Assembly (NCBI GenBank): GCA_019054805.1
Contig: JAHQIY010000001.1
Location: 744,001 to 808,000 of the forward strand
Reading direction: 5' to 3'
DNA length: 64,000 bases
Source of the DNA: Brachionus manjavacas
Taxonomy: Eukaryota; Rotifera; Eurotatoria; Ploima; Brachionidae
How positions within the stretch are numbered: the first letter of the stretch is position 1; each line of letters begins with the position of its first letter. Below the pieces are notes generated by a model. The model was not told the DNA's origin, made no database searches, and saw nothing but the letters and a program-made list of their open reading frames with translations. The translations under genes were made by a program, and so were the position numbers. Shown piece by piece: positions 45,434 through 56,000 of the stretch.

Positions 45434-46618
45434 CTAAGTTGTGCATTCAGCTAAACTCACCTGACATTTAAATTTATTAAATGTCTCCTCGTCCATGATG
45501 TTGATTGGTGTACCAGTGTCTACTAAAAACTCCACTTGAACACCATCTATTATTACATTTGCCCTTGGACCATCATTCTGGATGTTGTCCATTTTTACCA
45601 TATTTAACTCATAGCCTTGATTTGACTTTCCTTGCTTGAATCTCATGAATTCAGCATATTCGTCTACATTTACCTTGTAACTCTCTTCGGTCAGGTAATT
45701 CACCTTATTGTGTGAACTAGCTGTAGCTCTATAGCTACCTTTGTTATATGTGCTCCTTGGCACGTTTTTCGACTCTCCTGTCTTTGCAACCCTGTAGGCT
45801 TTACAAACAGCTTCGAAATGGTTTCTTTTTCCACAGTTCCTGCACGTTTCTCCGAACGCTGGACACTTTTCCTCTCTCTTGTGGGCTCTGTTGCACATTT
45901 TGCACTTCTCCCTGTAAAAGCTTTGATTCTGTTCCTTTACTTGGCCAGCAAAGTTTACCGATCTACCTACTTCAGCTATAGTCGGTTTAGTTAATCCATT
46001 AACGTTTATTGTTGTTCTCTCGTAACCTCTAGCAAGTTCAAGAGCTTTCTTTAGATCCATGTCTTCGCATGACCTCGTGCATTTGCTTTGGAATGCGTCC
46101 ATTCCGCTACCAGCAACTAGTTGTTGCAGAATCTCTTCTTCTAGATCCTTAAATTGACAATACGTGGCTAACTGTCGTAGTCTCATGTGGAACTCGTCCA
46201 TGCTTTCTTCAACATTCTTCGTAGCTCTTCTAAAGATTTGTCGTTCAGTGAAACGCGAACGTTTGGCTGTAAAATGACCATTCATAAAAGCATAGCACTC
46301 TTCAAGTGTATCTGAATTATCTGCCTTTTTTAGGCTCTTATACACTTGGTACGCTTCTTCGCCGATGAGAATCAGAAAAACGGCTTTTGCTTTAGCTGAG
46401 TCGTCTTCCAGCTCCATAGTTGTTAAATGAAGGTTAAATCTTTCCAACCATGTCTCCCACCGTTGACCTAAAGTCACACTATCACCAGCATATCTGAATT
46501 GTCCACATGTAATTGTGTTTTGTGCCATCGTGATTGCTCTCTTAATTTTTTCTTCAGGTTTTACTTGTTCCAATGTCACTTCTGTACTACCTTGCGCTAG
46601 AATTCCTTCGTTATTCAT
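45434..46618 (-). CDS. gag: gypsy gag with zinc knuckle and start of protease
   Basis: 394 aa from ATG 46618, only 24 nt after the LTR/primer site. The N-terminal two thirds is a capsid-like helical region (RWETWLERFNLHL, YAFMNGHF, ESMDEFHMRLRQLATYC). A Cys/His region follows with CKMCNRAH and a CRNCGKRNHFEAVC knuckle (CX2CX4HX4C). Near the end is the retropepsin active site FLVDTGTPINIM. The frame ends at TAG inside the protease domain, followed immediately by CTA. Confidence 0.9.
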   Translation of the reverse strand: MNNEGILAQGSTEVTLEQVKPEEKIKRAITMAQNTITCGQFRYAGDSVTLGQRWETWLERFNLHLTTMELEDDSAKAKAVFLILIGEEAYQVYKSLKKADNSDTLEECYAFMNGHFTAKRSRFTERQIFRRATKNVEESMDEFHMRLRQLATYCQFKDLEEEILQQLVAGSGMDAFQSKCTRSCEDMDLKKALELARGYERTTINVNGLTKPTIAEVGRSVNFAGQVKEQNQSFYREKCKMCNRAHKREEKCPAFGETCRNCGKRNHFEAVCKAYRVAKTGESKNVPRSTYNKGSYRATASSHNKVNYLTEESYKVNVDEYAEFMRFKQGKSNQGYELNMVKMDNIQNDGPRANVIIDGVQVEFLVDTGTPINIMDEETFNKFKCQVSLAECTT

Positions 46619-46642
46619 TAAATGTTTATCCTCGTCGCCAAG

Positions 46643-47029
46643 TGTTGTGTCCTTATGTTCAATTAAAAAGACGCTGTAATTTTATATCTATTTATTTCTA
46701 AATTCAAAAGGGAAACGGCCGTCTAATGACAAAACCAATAAGTATCGAAATGTTTTAAGTTTTAAGCTTAAGAAGTAAAAAAAAAAGAACAAAAAAAGAT
46801 TTTCATAAAATAAAATATCTCACAAGTTTTCTTTTTTATTTAATATTGGCTTCGACAAACATTTTTAAGTAGTTGTGTTTCTAACCAACAACTTGCCAAT
46901 CCAAGATGTAACTTTAATTTACAAACATCTAAAAATAACATTTAATACAACATGTAAATTAAATGACAGCTAAATAATATTATGAACTAAATAATGTGCT
47001 TTTTAAACACGTGATGTAACAACATCACA
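46643..47029 (-). repeat. 5' LTR of the gypsy element
   Basis: 387 bp, same sequence by eye as 41929-42315; it would contain the promoter for the minus-strand transcript. Confidence 0.95.
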
Positions 47030-47990
47030 ATTTTTAATAAAAGGATCAAAAGATCAGCCACTGAACAGAGAAGAGATCTATGGCAAGAAAAATTAAAACT
47101 AAATAAAATCGAGATAAAGCAAGTCGAACAGTTTAAGTATCTAGGAGTCGAAATCACTGACGACAATAAACACGTAAAGATTTAGAACAAAGGAAAAAAG
47201 CCGCAACTGCCGCCATGATGAAGATTAAGTCACTTGGTTTGCTTGACAACAACCTACATCCAACAATGAAAGGTCAACTCTACATTAAATTTATACGACC
47301 AGTGCTACTCTATGGAATAGAAAACGTTTATTTGACACAAAGGGACATCATAAAAATTAAGAGGGTAGAAGGCAACATTGTAAAGATAATACTTGGCATT
47401 CCAACTAGGTGCAGGATAACGAACTTATTCTTTGCTCTAAAAATAGAACCAACAAAAAAACATATTCAGATCCTAAAGAACGACTTCCTCATTAACCCTC
47501 AGAACAACTACACACGATTGATCATCGAAAACACAATGTCATTTCAACTAAAAGACCCAATGAACGAAATAGATGAGCAACACAAAAGACACGGACTCAA
47601 CGAACTCGAGTTGAAAGTAGAAGAACTCTGCACTGTTGACAAATATATTTTGAAAACCGAGATAAATTTAGCTGTAAGAACAACTCCATAGTGATCGAAC
47701 AAATTTAAATTTTTAATTCAAAACAAAGAGAAGAAATAGCATCTAAAAAAGCGCAATTGGTGAGATATGATGCCTAGAGTAGCAAAATGTGCCGGGAAAA
47801 CTCAGGTCTTAACATATCAGTCAACATAAAAAAGCTTGAATCAACGCTAAAGAAAGATGGAGGAATTCGTATTGATTTGATATAATAATAAAAGATAAAG
47901 AACCATACCATAATTTGTACGAAAAAAGGAGCTACCTATTCAATGACGATACAATTGATCAAAAAATATGATGTTAGGCTCAATTTTTTA
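47030..47990 (+). pseudogene. LINE RT fragment, part 2 (split by gypsy)
   Basis: Continues from 41928: IFNKRIKR..., KYLGVEITDD (about 47140), then 47215-47691 (158 aa) with LYIKFIRPVLLYGIENV, KRVEGNIVKIILGIPTRCR and a charged tail; further coding to about 47890 after stops. Breaks include a TAG at 47184 and several later stops. Confidence 0.75.
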
Positions 47991-48039
47991 CAAAGCTAAT
48001 CAAATCTTAGGTTTCAACAAACGGACTTTAAACACCGCA

Positions 48040-48310
48040 ACATGAAACATTCAAGAACTTTTATACCATTTTTTTTTTTACCTGAACCTGATTTAAATTA
48101 TGCAGTCCAAGTTTGGAATCTGATATTAAAAAAGACATAATAAGAATAGAAGGTGTCTTAGGAAGGACGATTAACTAATTGGTGAATTGCGAAACTTAAA
48201 CTATGAAGAACGTCTTATAAAATTAAACTTTTCTACGCTTAAAAAAGAATAATAAGAGGAGATTTAATTGAAAAGTTTAAAAAATGTTAAAAACTTTAAT
48301 CTGATTAAAT
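48040..48310 (+). pseudogene. decayed CR1-type LINE RT fragment
   Basis: Shifted frames give PDLNYAVQVWN, SDIKKDIIRIEGVLGR, LNYEERLIKLNFSTLKK and RGDLIEKFK, the usual order after the YADD region. Confidence 0.55.
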
Positions 48311-48539
48311 GGTTCAAATGTATGAAAATTATAAAACAAGAACAAAAAAAATGTTGTTTTGTTTGTACAGAGAAGTTCAGAGGAGTATTTTAAAATAGCA
48401 AACAATAAAATATCTCAAATATAATAGCATAATTAAATTAGCAAAAAAATTAGCACTTTTTAGCTTTTAGGATTCAAAAAAGCAAGTAAAAAATATCAAA
48501 CACGCGACTAAAAATTATTCAATTAATGAAAAATTTGTT

Positions 48540-50778
48540 TAACTAATCTATTGGACTAATCTATTGGACTAATCTATTGTCATGTGATCTTCTTTTTTGC
48601 ACCACAAGCGAAATTGATACCATTTGTTAACGATGCTTTATCAAAACCTTTTTAAAATTAAGTATATTTGAATTAAGTTTCCACTTAAACGACGATTTTC
48701 AAGTTTCATTAGATTTAAATATTTCAATCTGTCTTCATAAGACTTGGTTCTGGTATAATCAATCAGTTTTGTCGCTCTTCTTTGGACTTTTTCAAGAATT
48801 ATAATGTCTTTTTTTAAATACGGCTCAAGGTTCCTACTGCATACTCCAGATGGGGTCTCACAAGTGATAAGATTGATTAGAGTGATTAGGGAGTCTTAAT
48901 GACTCTCGGATAAGGTTCTTGAAAGAATTTCTTTTTTGACCCAGAATTCATAGCTGCTACAGAACATTGTTAATTCCACTTCAGATCATATGTAATAAAA
49001 ACACCCAAATCCTTTTCTTCTATCATCTTATCTAGGAAATGAAATATTTTTGGTTTGATAATAAGTATTTGCATTTTTTCTTTTCTATTTCATAGATACA
49101 TTGCTTTACATTGGTTCAGATTTTGATTTTTTACCAATTATCTGTCCATTCCATTAGGAGATTGAGGTCTTTCTGTAGTTCTAATGATCATACATCATTA
49201 CCTAAAACAACTATTTTTACCCGCCCAATCAAAAACGAATCAATCCAGCTTAGAAGTTTACCATTTATACCATATGATTCAAATTTCATTATCAGTTTTC
49301 CATGATGAAATTTATCAAAAGCCTTTGAGAAGTCAGTATACACAATGTCAACATTTTTGCCTTTTTCAAATTCATAAGTTAATGGATAAAAAGCTTTCTC
49401 GAAGGAAGAATGTTTCAGGTGAAGATCCAAGACAAACTATCAACACCCATGAACACCACATGTGGTGTTCCACAAGGTAGCTGTATTTCTCCAACTCTTT
49501 TTATTTTATTACTCTTTTTATTATAGCGACATAGCAAAACATATCCCTCCAGAAATCCAACACGCTCTCTTTGCTGATGACTTAGCCATATGGTTCACCG
49601 GAAGTAAAAAGAAAGACATCGAATTTCATCTCCAGAAAGCAATCAACTCTATTAACGACTTTTGTATAACAAACGGTTTAACGATTAACAAAATGAAAAC
49701 AGTTCATACCACTTTTACGACAGCTGGCTACAGATCTAACTACAAAAATAAATACAATCTTCATCTTACTCTTGACTGACTCAAACATTCCAATTGACCC
49801 GTATCCAATATTCCTTGGTATTAAAATCGATCCTAAACTCAACTACCGGGAACTTCTCTCAAACATCAAAACAAACTTCATGCCAAAAGTGAAAATAAAA
49901 CTAAAAAATCAGATCGAACTGAGCAAAATAATATTTAATTCTCTAATTCGATCAACACTCGACTATTCACACGTTATTCTAAACACTGGTACCCAAAGAA
50001 TCTCAAAAGACCTTCAAATTTTTCAAAATAAAATCCTCCGATCAATCAAACGTTTCCCATTTAAAACCTCGACAGAGACTATACATCAAACTTTAAAAAT
50101 CGATCTACTAGAAACAAGGCTAAAAAAACTTTTTTTTTAAAAAATTCGTTTTGTCAAAAGACCAAGACGACCTGTTCACAAACAACCTTCAAAACTACGC
50201 AACAAACTCAACTCATAAAATCAAAACAGCTTCTGATAACTTTTTAGATTTTGAACAAGACTAAACTTTTCTTATCTTTTATTAATCTGTAAATAAGTTT
50301 ATGTACAAAAATTTTTATCTGTATCTTTTTAATTGTATTAAACATTTTTAAAATCGCATGCGGGTTGAAAAAAAGGTTTTAGACCATTCTGAATTTCTCA
50401 AGGGCCACGGCCCTTAAATTATTATTTAAATAAAAATAAAAATTCATAAGTTGCTTTATCAATTAACTCTAATAGGTTTGTTGCACATGATCTGTAAGGA
50501 ATAAACCCATGCTTTATATTAGAGATTAAATTGTATTCTAGTAAATTGTTCATTATCTCATCCTTTAGCATTCTTTCCATTACCCTGCCGACTATTGAAT
50601 TTAGTGAAACTGGTCTATAATTTTTAATGTCCATTTTTGATCCACTTTTATGTATATGAGATACATTTTCTTTCTTCCATAATTTTGGTAGTTCACCCTC
50701 ATTAAATGACTTTATTAATATTAATGAAAGTGCGTATGAGATTTCTTTAAAGCGATTTTTAATGAGCAATGGATGCAT
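48540..50778 (-). pseudogene. CR1/jockey LINE RT on the minus strand, split by another LINE
   Basis: The 5' part 50778-50453 encodes the fingers (KNYRPVSLNSIVGRVMERM, HGFIPYRSCATNLLELI). After the insertion (49381-50439) it resumes at 49380 with EKGKNVDIVYTDFSKAFDKF (motif A), then a frameshifted remainder 49187-48600 with RPHLEYA, KVQRRATKL and KLENRR-like phrases. Removing the insertion and one 13-bp duplication restores the order of the motifs. Confidence 0.8.
49381..50439 (+). mobile_element. 5'-truncated LINE inserted in another LINE, 13-bp duplication
   Basis: It is flanked by AAATTCATAAGTT at 49368-49380 and 50440-50452. It carries the C-terminal half of an RT: CGVPQGSCISPTLF near 49455, active site LFADDLAIWF (49569), then 49772-50140 with LGIKIDPKLNYRELL and KDLQIFQNKILRSIKRF. 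There is a stop/deletion at 49527 and a frameshift at 49779. The 3' UTR ends with hairpin AAGGGCCACGGCCCTT (50400-50415) and an A-rich tail. Confidence 0.85.
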
Positions 50779-51005
50779 TCTATCCGGTCCAGGCGATTTT
50801 TCAGGGTTTAAGGAGGACAGATATCTCTCATTTTTGCCTGGCTTAAAGATGACGTATGTAAATCTTTTTTTTTTTAATTTCTGGAGTAAAGAGATTTAAA
50901 CTTAGACATTAGGAATTAGCATTTTTGACCTTTTTCCAAATGCCTGATCAAAGTAAAAAGATAAATTTCTATAATTTGCCCAGTAATTTAATAAATTAAC
51001 AGTGA

Positions 51006-51007
<2 letters not shown>

Positions 51008-51051
<44 letters not shown>

Positions 51052-51075
51052 AATTGTTTAGACCTCATAGGTCAA
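51008..51075 (-). mobile_element. LINE 3'-end: hairpin with (AAT)n tail
   Basis: On the minus strand, hairpin GACCTATGAGGTC (51061-51073) is followed by about 14 AAT units (plus-strand ATT at 51008-51050). No coding part remains. Confidence 0.65.
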
Positions 51076-51429
51076 AAAATTAATTAATCAAATCTAAAAA
51101 AAAACATTAAAGAGAAAATTTAATTAAAATAATTAAAAAGTGTTGACCAGCTTGTTCGTTTTTCCTTTTTTTTTAACTTGGCTTAGTTTAGCTAATATTT
51201 TCATAAAGATTGGCATCAGTCAATGTTAACGAATTTGAGCTCTCTCTTGAGTTTTTACAATCTAATAAATTGTTTAAAATAATGATGTTTTACTGATAAT
51301 TCGATGGATTAATGATATATTTGGCTGAATCTAAGAGCCACATATTTCACATGTGTGACGATTGGCCAAAAGTTTTGCAATCTCATTGCCATGGACATTT
51401 TTTGTAATGATCTGAGATCAATATCACTG

Positions 51430-52003
51430 GGCAAATTTTAGTACAAAAATTACAGTACAAAAAGTCAGACTTGTTTTTAAGTCAAAGTTTTAAGTCTAAG
51501 TCAGAAAAATTTAAGTCAAAGTCATTGACTTAAACATTTTTTTCATTTTTTTAGTGAAGTTTAGTCGAGTCAACTAATTTTCTGATTTTAAAACTAAACT
51601 TTTTTTGGATTAAAATAAAAAATCCTTTTTATTTTTTAGTTTAAAAATCAGAAAATTAGTTGACTTGACTAAACTTCACTAAAAAAAAAAATTTCTAAGT
51701 CATGACTTTACTTGACTTAAGACTTTTGACTTAAAAACAAGTCTGCAAAAAGTAAAAGCTTTATAATTTTTTTTCTAATTGTGCTAAAAGGGTTATGTAA
51801 ACAGTACAATATTGTACAAATTTGTACTAACTAATACGTGCCATCTGTAAAAACTATGCAATTTGTTTCATATTTAATCAAATAATTTAGTAAGCTTAGA
51901 ATTAGTTTGTACAAATTTTTACAATATTTTACTGTTTACAAAACCCTTTTATAAAGTTTTTACTTTTTGTACTGTAATTTTTGTACCAAAATTTCACATT
52001 GCC
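51430..52003. mobile_element. 574-bp foldback MITE, GGCA termini, 8-bp duplication
   Basis: Perfect TATCACTG is at 51422-51429 and 52004-52011. The ends are GGCAAATTTTAGTACAAAAATT and, inverted, GGCAATGTGAAATTTTGGTAC, and both share ACAGTACAAAAAGT. The arms continue inward (AAAAGGGTTATGTAAACAG near 51786 versus its complement near 51935), so the whole element folds back. The left arm is split by the element 51466-51745. Confidence 0.85.
51466..51745. mobile_element. 280-bp nested foldback, CAG termini, 8-bp duplication (hAT-like)
   Basis: It is flanked by CAAAAAGT at 51458-51465 and 51746-51753. The termini CAGACTTGTTTTTAAGTC and its exact complement continue as an imperfect ~130-bp inverted repeat rich in AAGTC; the best-paired inner arms are around TCAACTAATTTTCTGATTTT. 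CAG ends and an 8-bp duplication fit hAT MITEs. Confidence 0.8.
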
Positions 52004-52560
52004 TATCACTGGCCTCAGCTTAAATTAGCTAAGTTAATAAAGGCCGCATCATAGAAGAAGGTAATAATGAGACTACTTTAGCAGCAAATTCCTACAATAA
52101 CGCTGTTATCCCATTTAATAATGTGGAAGCATATAATTGGTGTTGATTAAAGCCAAGGATTATTCGAGTCCTTTCCAGCTGAAGCTTGCGACATACCTTT
52201 AGGAAAATAAAGAGGAGTAGGACGACCAAAAAAGGAATTGAAAGCATTAGTAATGAAATAATTGAAAATATTTTCTTAATTTTTTTATGATTAAAATTTT
52301 TTTTTGTGACTCTTTACTTTATAACATTTAATTTTGTTATGTGATAACTAATTACTTAAAATGAGAACTGTTACTTTTAATTTACGATTCATTCATTCAA
52401 TTGACTAATTTTTATGTTGACTAATTAATATAAATAGATGACGATTTGATCTTTTTTTAATTGACGTTTGATCAAAATAAATGACACTTTAATATATTTT
52501 CGTTAATAAATCTATTTAAATAAAAAGCAGAGTAACTTTTAAAAACAATTTTTTTTTTTT

Positions 52561-52620
52561 TTTTTTAAATTTATTCTGAAGGAGCTTTAGCTCGGTACAG
52601 AAAACAAATAAAAAAAAAAA
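52561..52620 (+). mobile_element. LINE 3'-end copy (GAGCTTTAGCTC family)
   Basis: TTTATTCTGAAGGAGCTTTA, then GCTCGGTACAGAAAACAAATAAAAAA. It lies about 230 bp from the 3' end of the RAF coding sequence. Confidence 0.7.
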
Positions 52621-52716
52621 AAAAAGAAAACTTGTGTATAAAATTTCATAGCTTTCTACTTTTGGGAGCATGCTTTTGTTGTCGTTGTTGATTAAAATAA
52701 ATAAAAGTTGAAAATT

Positions 52717-52722
52717 TTTATT
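52717..52722 (-). terminator. possible polyadenylation signal for RAF
   Basis: AATAAA on the minus strand, about 125 nt after the RAF stop codon. Confidence 0.35.
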
Positions 52723-52847
52723 AGATATTTCAATTACAAGCCAATATAAAAATGATTAAAATAATAATTTAAATAAATAATTACAATTAATTCTAGAAAA
52801 GAAAAAAAACTAAAAAAATGAAGAAAAAAAGAGCAATAAAAACAAAT

Positions 52848-53084
52848 TTATAAATTGGTAATTAATTGAGATGTTTCGTTTAGATTAATATTGTTAAAGA
52901 TTGATGGCAAATTAATTTGGTGTCTGAGTTCAAGCTGGGGCGTTATGGGATACAAGTCGTCATCGTAAATTCCGGACATGTGCGACATAACCTGACTAAA
53001 GCTTACATTGGGCACCGATTTGGCTCGTTGCAGTCGACCCATCTTTAACTTGGAAAATTTTATACTTTGAAATTTTTCGTTTAT
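52848..53084 (-). CDS. RAF: RAF terminal exon
   Basis: Starts after TTTTTATTTTTAAG, phase 0. It completes the last kinase helix (INEKFQSIKF), then QRAKSVPN, a RxxSxP 14-3-3-type site equivalent to RAF1 S621, and a 50-residue tail. The upstream intron is only 57 bp (53085-53141). Confidence 0.9.
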   Translation of the reverse strand: MNEKFQSIKFSKLKMGRLQRAKSVPNVSFSQVMSHMSGIYDDDLYPITPQLELRHQINLPSIFNNINLNETSQLITNL

Positions 53085-56000
53085 CTTAAAAATAAAAATT
53101 AGAAAATTTTTTTTTATTCTTTATGTCAAAAAAAATTCTACTTGAACAAAATCAAGTCGATTGTCGCGCTCATACTCGGAGCAAATTTCAATAAGTTGCT
53201 TGATTTGGTGCGGGGTGTCGGAGCGACAATGGCGCGAGTCGGGCCTGAGCCTGCCCGAGCCCACCAGAAACAAAATCATGTTCTGCTCCTTGTGCTGATA
53301 AGGCAACTGACCGCTGAACAATTCGTACAGAACAACACTGTACGAATACACATCCGACTTTTGTGTGTAGGGATCGGTGACTTTTTGTTTGATGACCTCG
53401 GGTGCCATCCACAAAATGGACCCGGTCGGCTGATTAGTCCGCACTGTGTTCTGGCTCCACGTCGACTTGACCGTGGCCAGGCCGAAATCTCCGATCTTCA
53501 CTGTCCATCTCTGGGATTCTTGTTCGCTCAAAAAGTCATAATTGGCCGGAAAGTTGTTCAAGCGAATGTTGGACTCCTTGGGAATTAGGAAAATATTGTT
53601 GGACTTTAGGTCGCGGTGAAGTATGTCCCTGGCGTGCAAATACTCCATGCCAATGGATGTCTGCTTGGCAATGTCGATCAGCTGTGTGTTGTCCCATTGG
53701 TCTTCTTCCACGTGCAAGTGCCGGTAGAGACTAGAGCCAGGACACCATTCGGTCACTATGGCCAAGTAGGGCTTGAGAATGCAGCCGATGAAGAGGAGTA
53801 TGTTGTCGTGGCGAGTCGACTTGAGAATGGCCACTTCGTTGCGGAATGCGTTTGACTGGTTGGGCGTGGGATTTTGCACGTTCAAGAACTTGACCGCCAC
53901 GGTGCCATGGTAAAAGTCGCAGCCCTGGTGAACTATTCCGAAGGAGCCCGAGCCCACCTTTTTGTTCATGTCTATGTTGATTTGTTTGAAGGGAATTTCC
54001 CACGAGTTGAACGAGTCGCGTCTGCTCGGCTTGTTCTGCTTGGGCCGATTGACCTTGACCTCGACCTTGGGCTCGCAGCTCAGGCTCTTGGCGTACATGC
54101 TCGAGAGCACGCTGCCGCTCTCCCGGTTCACACTGCCGCTTATGCCGTCTATGTTGGACGAGTTGGACTTTGTGTACTGAGTGCGCGGCATCGTGTTGTA
54201 TATGTTGTTGTTGGCAGCGGTCAGCTTGCACATGCTGCTTGGCGATTCTGGGAAAAGAATTTTTTTAGAGAAAAATTTAATTTTTTTTTCGAGCTTACTT
54301 GGAACAGGCCGGTTGCTGTCCTGATTTTAAAAGAGAAAAAATTATTTTTTTTACCCACAAAAAAACATGCATCTTTAGGCCATGCTGCTCCAAAATTTGT
54401 TAAATTTATTGCCAAATTTCAAAATAAACCAAAATACTAGTGATACAGGTTGGAGGTTTAATTTTTATCGATACAGGTTTAGCTTGCAAATTTTTTTGAT
54501 CGTGGTCAGTTCAAATAATGTTTTTTTTAGATAAGAATTAAAAATTAAAAAAAAGGAAAAAATTTAAAAAATCTTATTTTAAAAGTCCAAAATTGGTTCT
54601 GCGGATACACCTTTATTTAATTTTTGCAAATAATTTTTACTAAGGTAAAATTATAAAAACAAGCTGAATTTTTTTAAAAAATTCATTTAAAAAATTATTT
54701 ACCAAGAAATTTCATTTTAAAAAACAATTGTTTTTTTTTTGATAAAAATTTCGGCTACTAATTAACCGGGTATATTAAAAAGATATATGAGGAAATAAAA
54801 AAAATCATATTAACTAATAATAACTTTTTATATTATATTTAACTTTTTTCTTATGACATATAATAAACTAATTGGGTAGTCATTCTTATTAAATTCTGGA
54901 CAAGTGCATATCAATGGGTCAAAGATTCTAATGACAAAAATATTCAATCAATTGGTAACACATTTTACATTCGTGCTGGCAAGTCTAATAAGCATTGGTT
55001 TAGTGATTTGATTAAAAGAAGTTAAGACTCCTACAACAGCCAAGAAAGCTTATATTGCTGGAAAATTTTTTTCCAAATTTTATTTTTTTGTTCCTGGTAT
55101 TTTGTTTTATTTTACTCAAAATGTAATTTTTGTTTACAACTTTTTTATTAATTCTGTACTTGAATTTAATATTTATACACTAATAAATTATTATTATATA
55201 CCCGGTTAATAATAATCCAAAAATTCCTAGTTTGATATTGGTGTGGTACTCAGTTACAACATTTCTCTCCTAAATAATTTTCTCTAGTCCTCATACATGG
55301 TTTAATTTTGCATTTACACAATTAAAGGACTCAAACAAAAAAATAAACTAAAAAAAAATTTGTAAAAATATTCTCTGTACTTATTAATTATTTTGATATT
55401 AGCGGTTGTTTACCCAGTTTAAGTGATGAAGTTGAATTCACTTTTGGATATTAAATATTAAAGTAAATTTAATTTTTATACAAAAAATAAATTAAAATAT
55501 TTTTAATTTTTTGTTCAAATTTAAAATATATTTATAAATGGTTTAACTTTTTATGTTTGAATTACAAAATGTATCTTCTTTTGAAAAAACATTTAAGAGC
55601 GATGTTTCAAGTTTTTTCAGTTTTAATTAAAAAAAAATTTAATATTTGAATCTAAACTTTTTAGTGAAATAGAGTTAAATAAAATGAGTTTTTATTTAAA
55701 AAATTGGAAAAAATATCAAAATTTTTTTTTTAATACTTTAATTAAGAAATACAAATTCAACCACCGAGTTGTAAGAATAATAATTAAATTAATGATGAAT
55801 TTTTTATGAAATAAATAAATTTTCAATATTTTTCAGTCAAATGACCCAAAAAGAACCCAATGTAGTCAAATTTCTATTTTTTATTGAAAACCTTGCTTCT
55901 GCTTCATCCTCCTGCACAAAATCAAAAATTTTAAACCAGATGAAAGAAAAGTTTAGAACAAAATGATTTCTTTTGGATTTATTTCCAAGTGTTATTTTCC

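Larger units (their letters stand above)
41929..47029 (-). mobile_element. complete Ty3/gypsy LTR retrotransposon
   Basis: 5101 bp with 387-bp LTRs at both ends and a 5-bp target duplication ATTTT (41924-41928, 47030-47034). In transcription direction (minus) a TGGCGACGAGGAT primer-binding-like site begins 2 nt after the 5' LTR, then gag, protease, RT, RNase H and integrase, then a purine tract AAGGCGGGAAGA directly before the 3' LTR. There is no env-like ORF. It sits inside an older LINE. Confidence 0.95.

Noticed and set aside
43035-45981. Plus-strand frames inside the gypsy element
   Set aside because: Antisense shadows of gag and pol.
53142-54440. Long plus-strand frames of up to 188 codons and a 166-codon minus frame over the RAF kinase exon
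   Set aside because: They overlap the kinase-coding exon in wrong frames; low complexity and no motifs.
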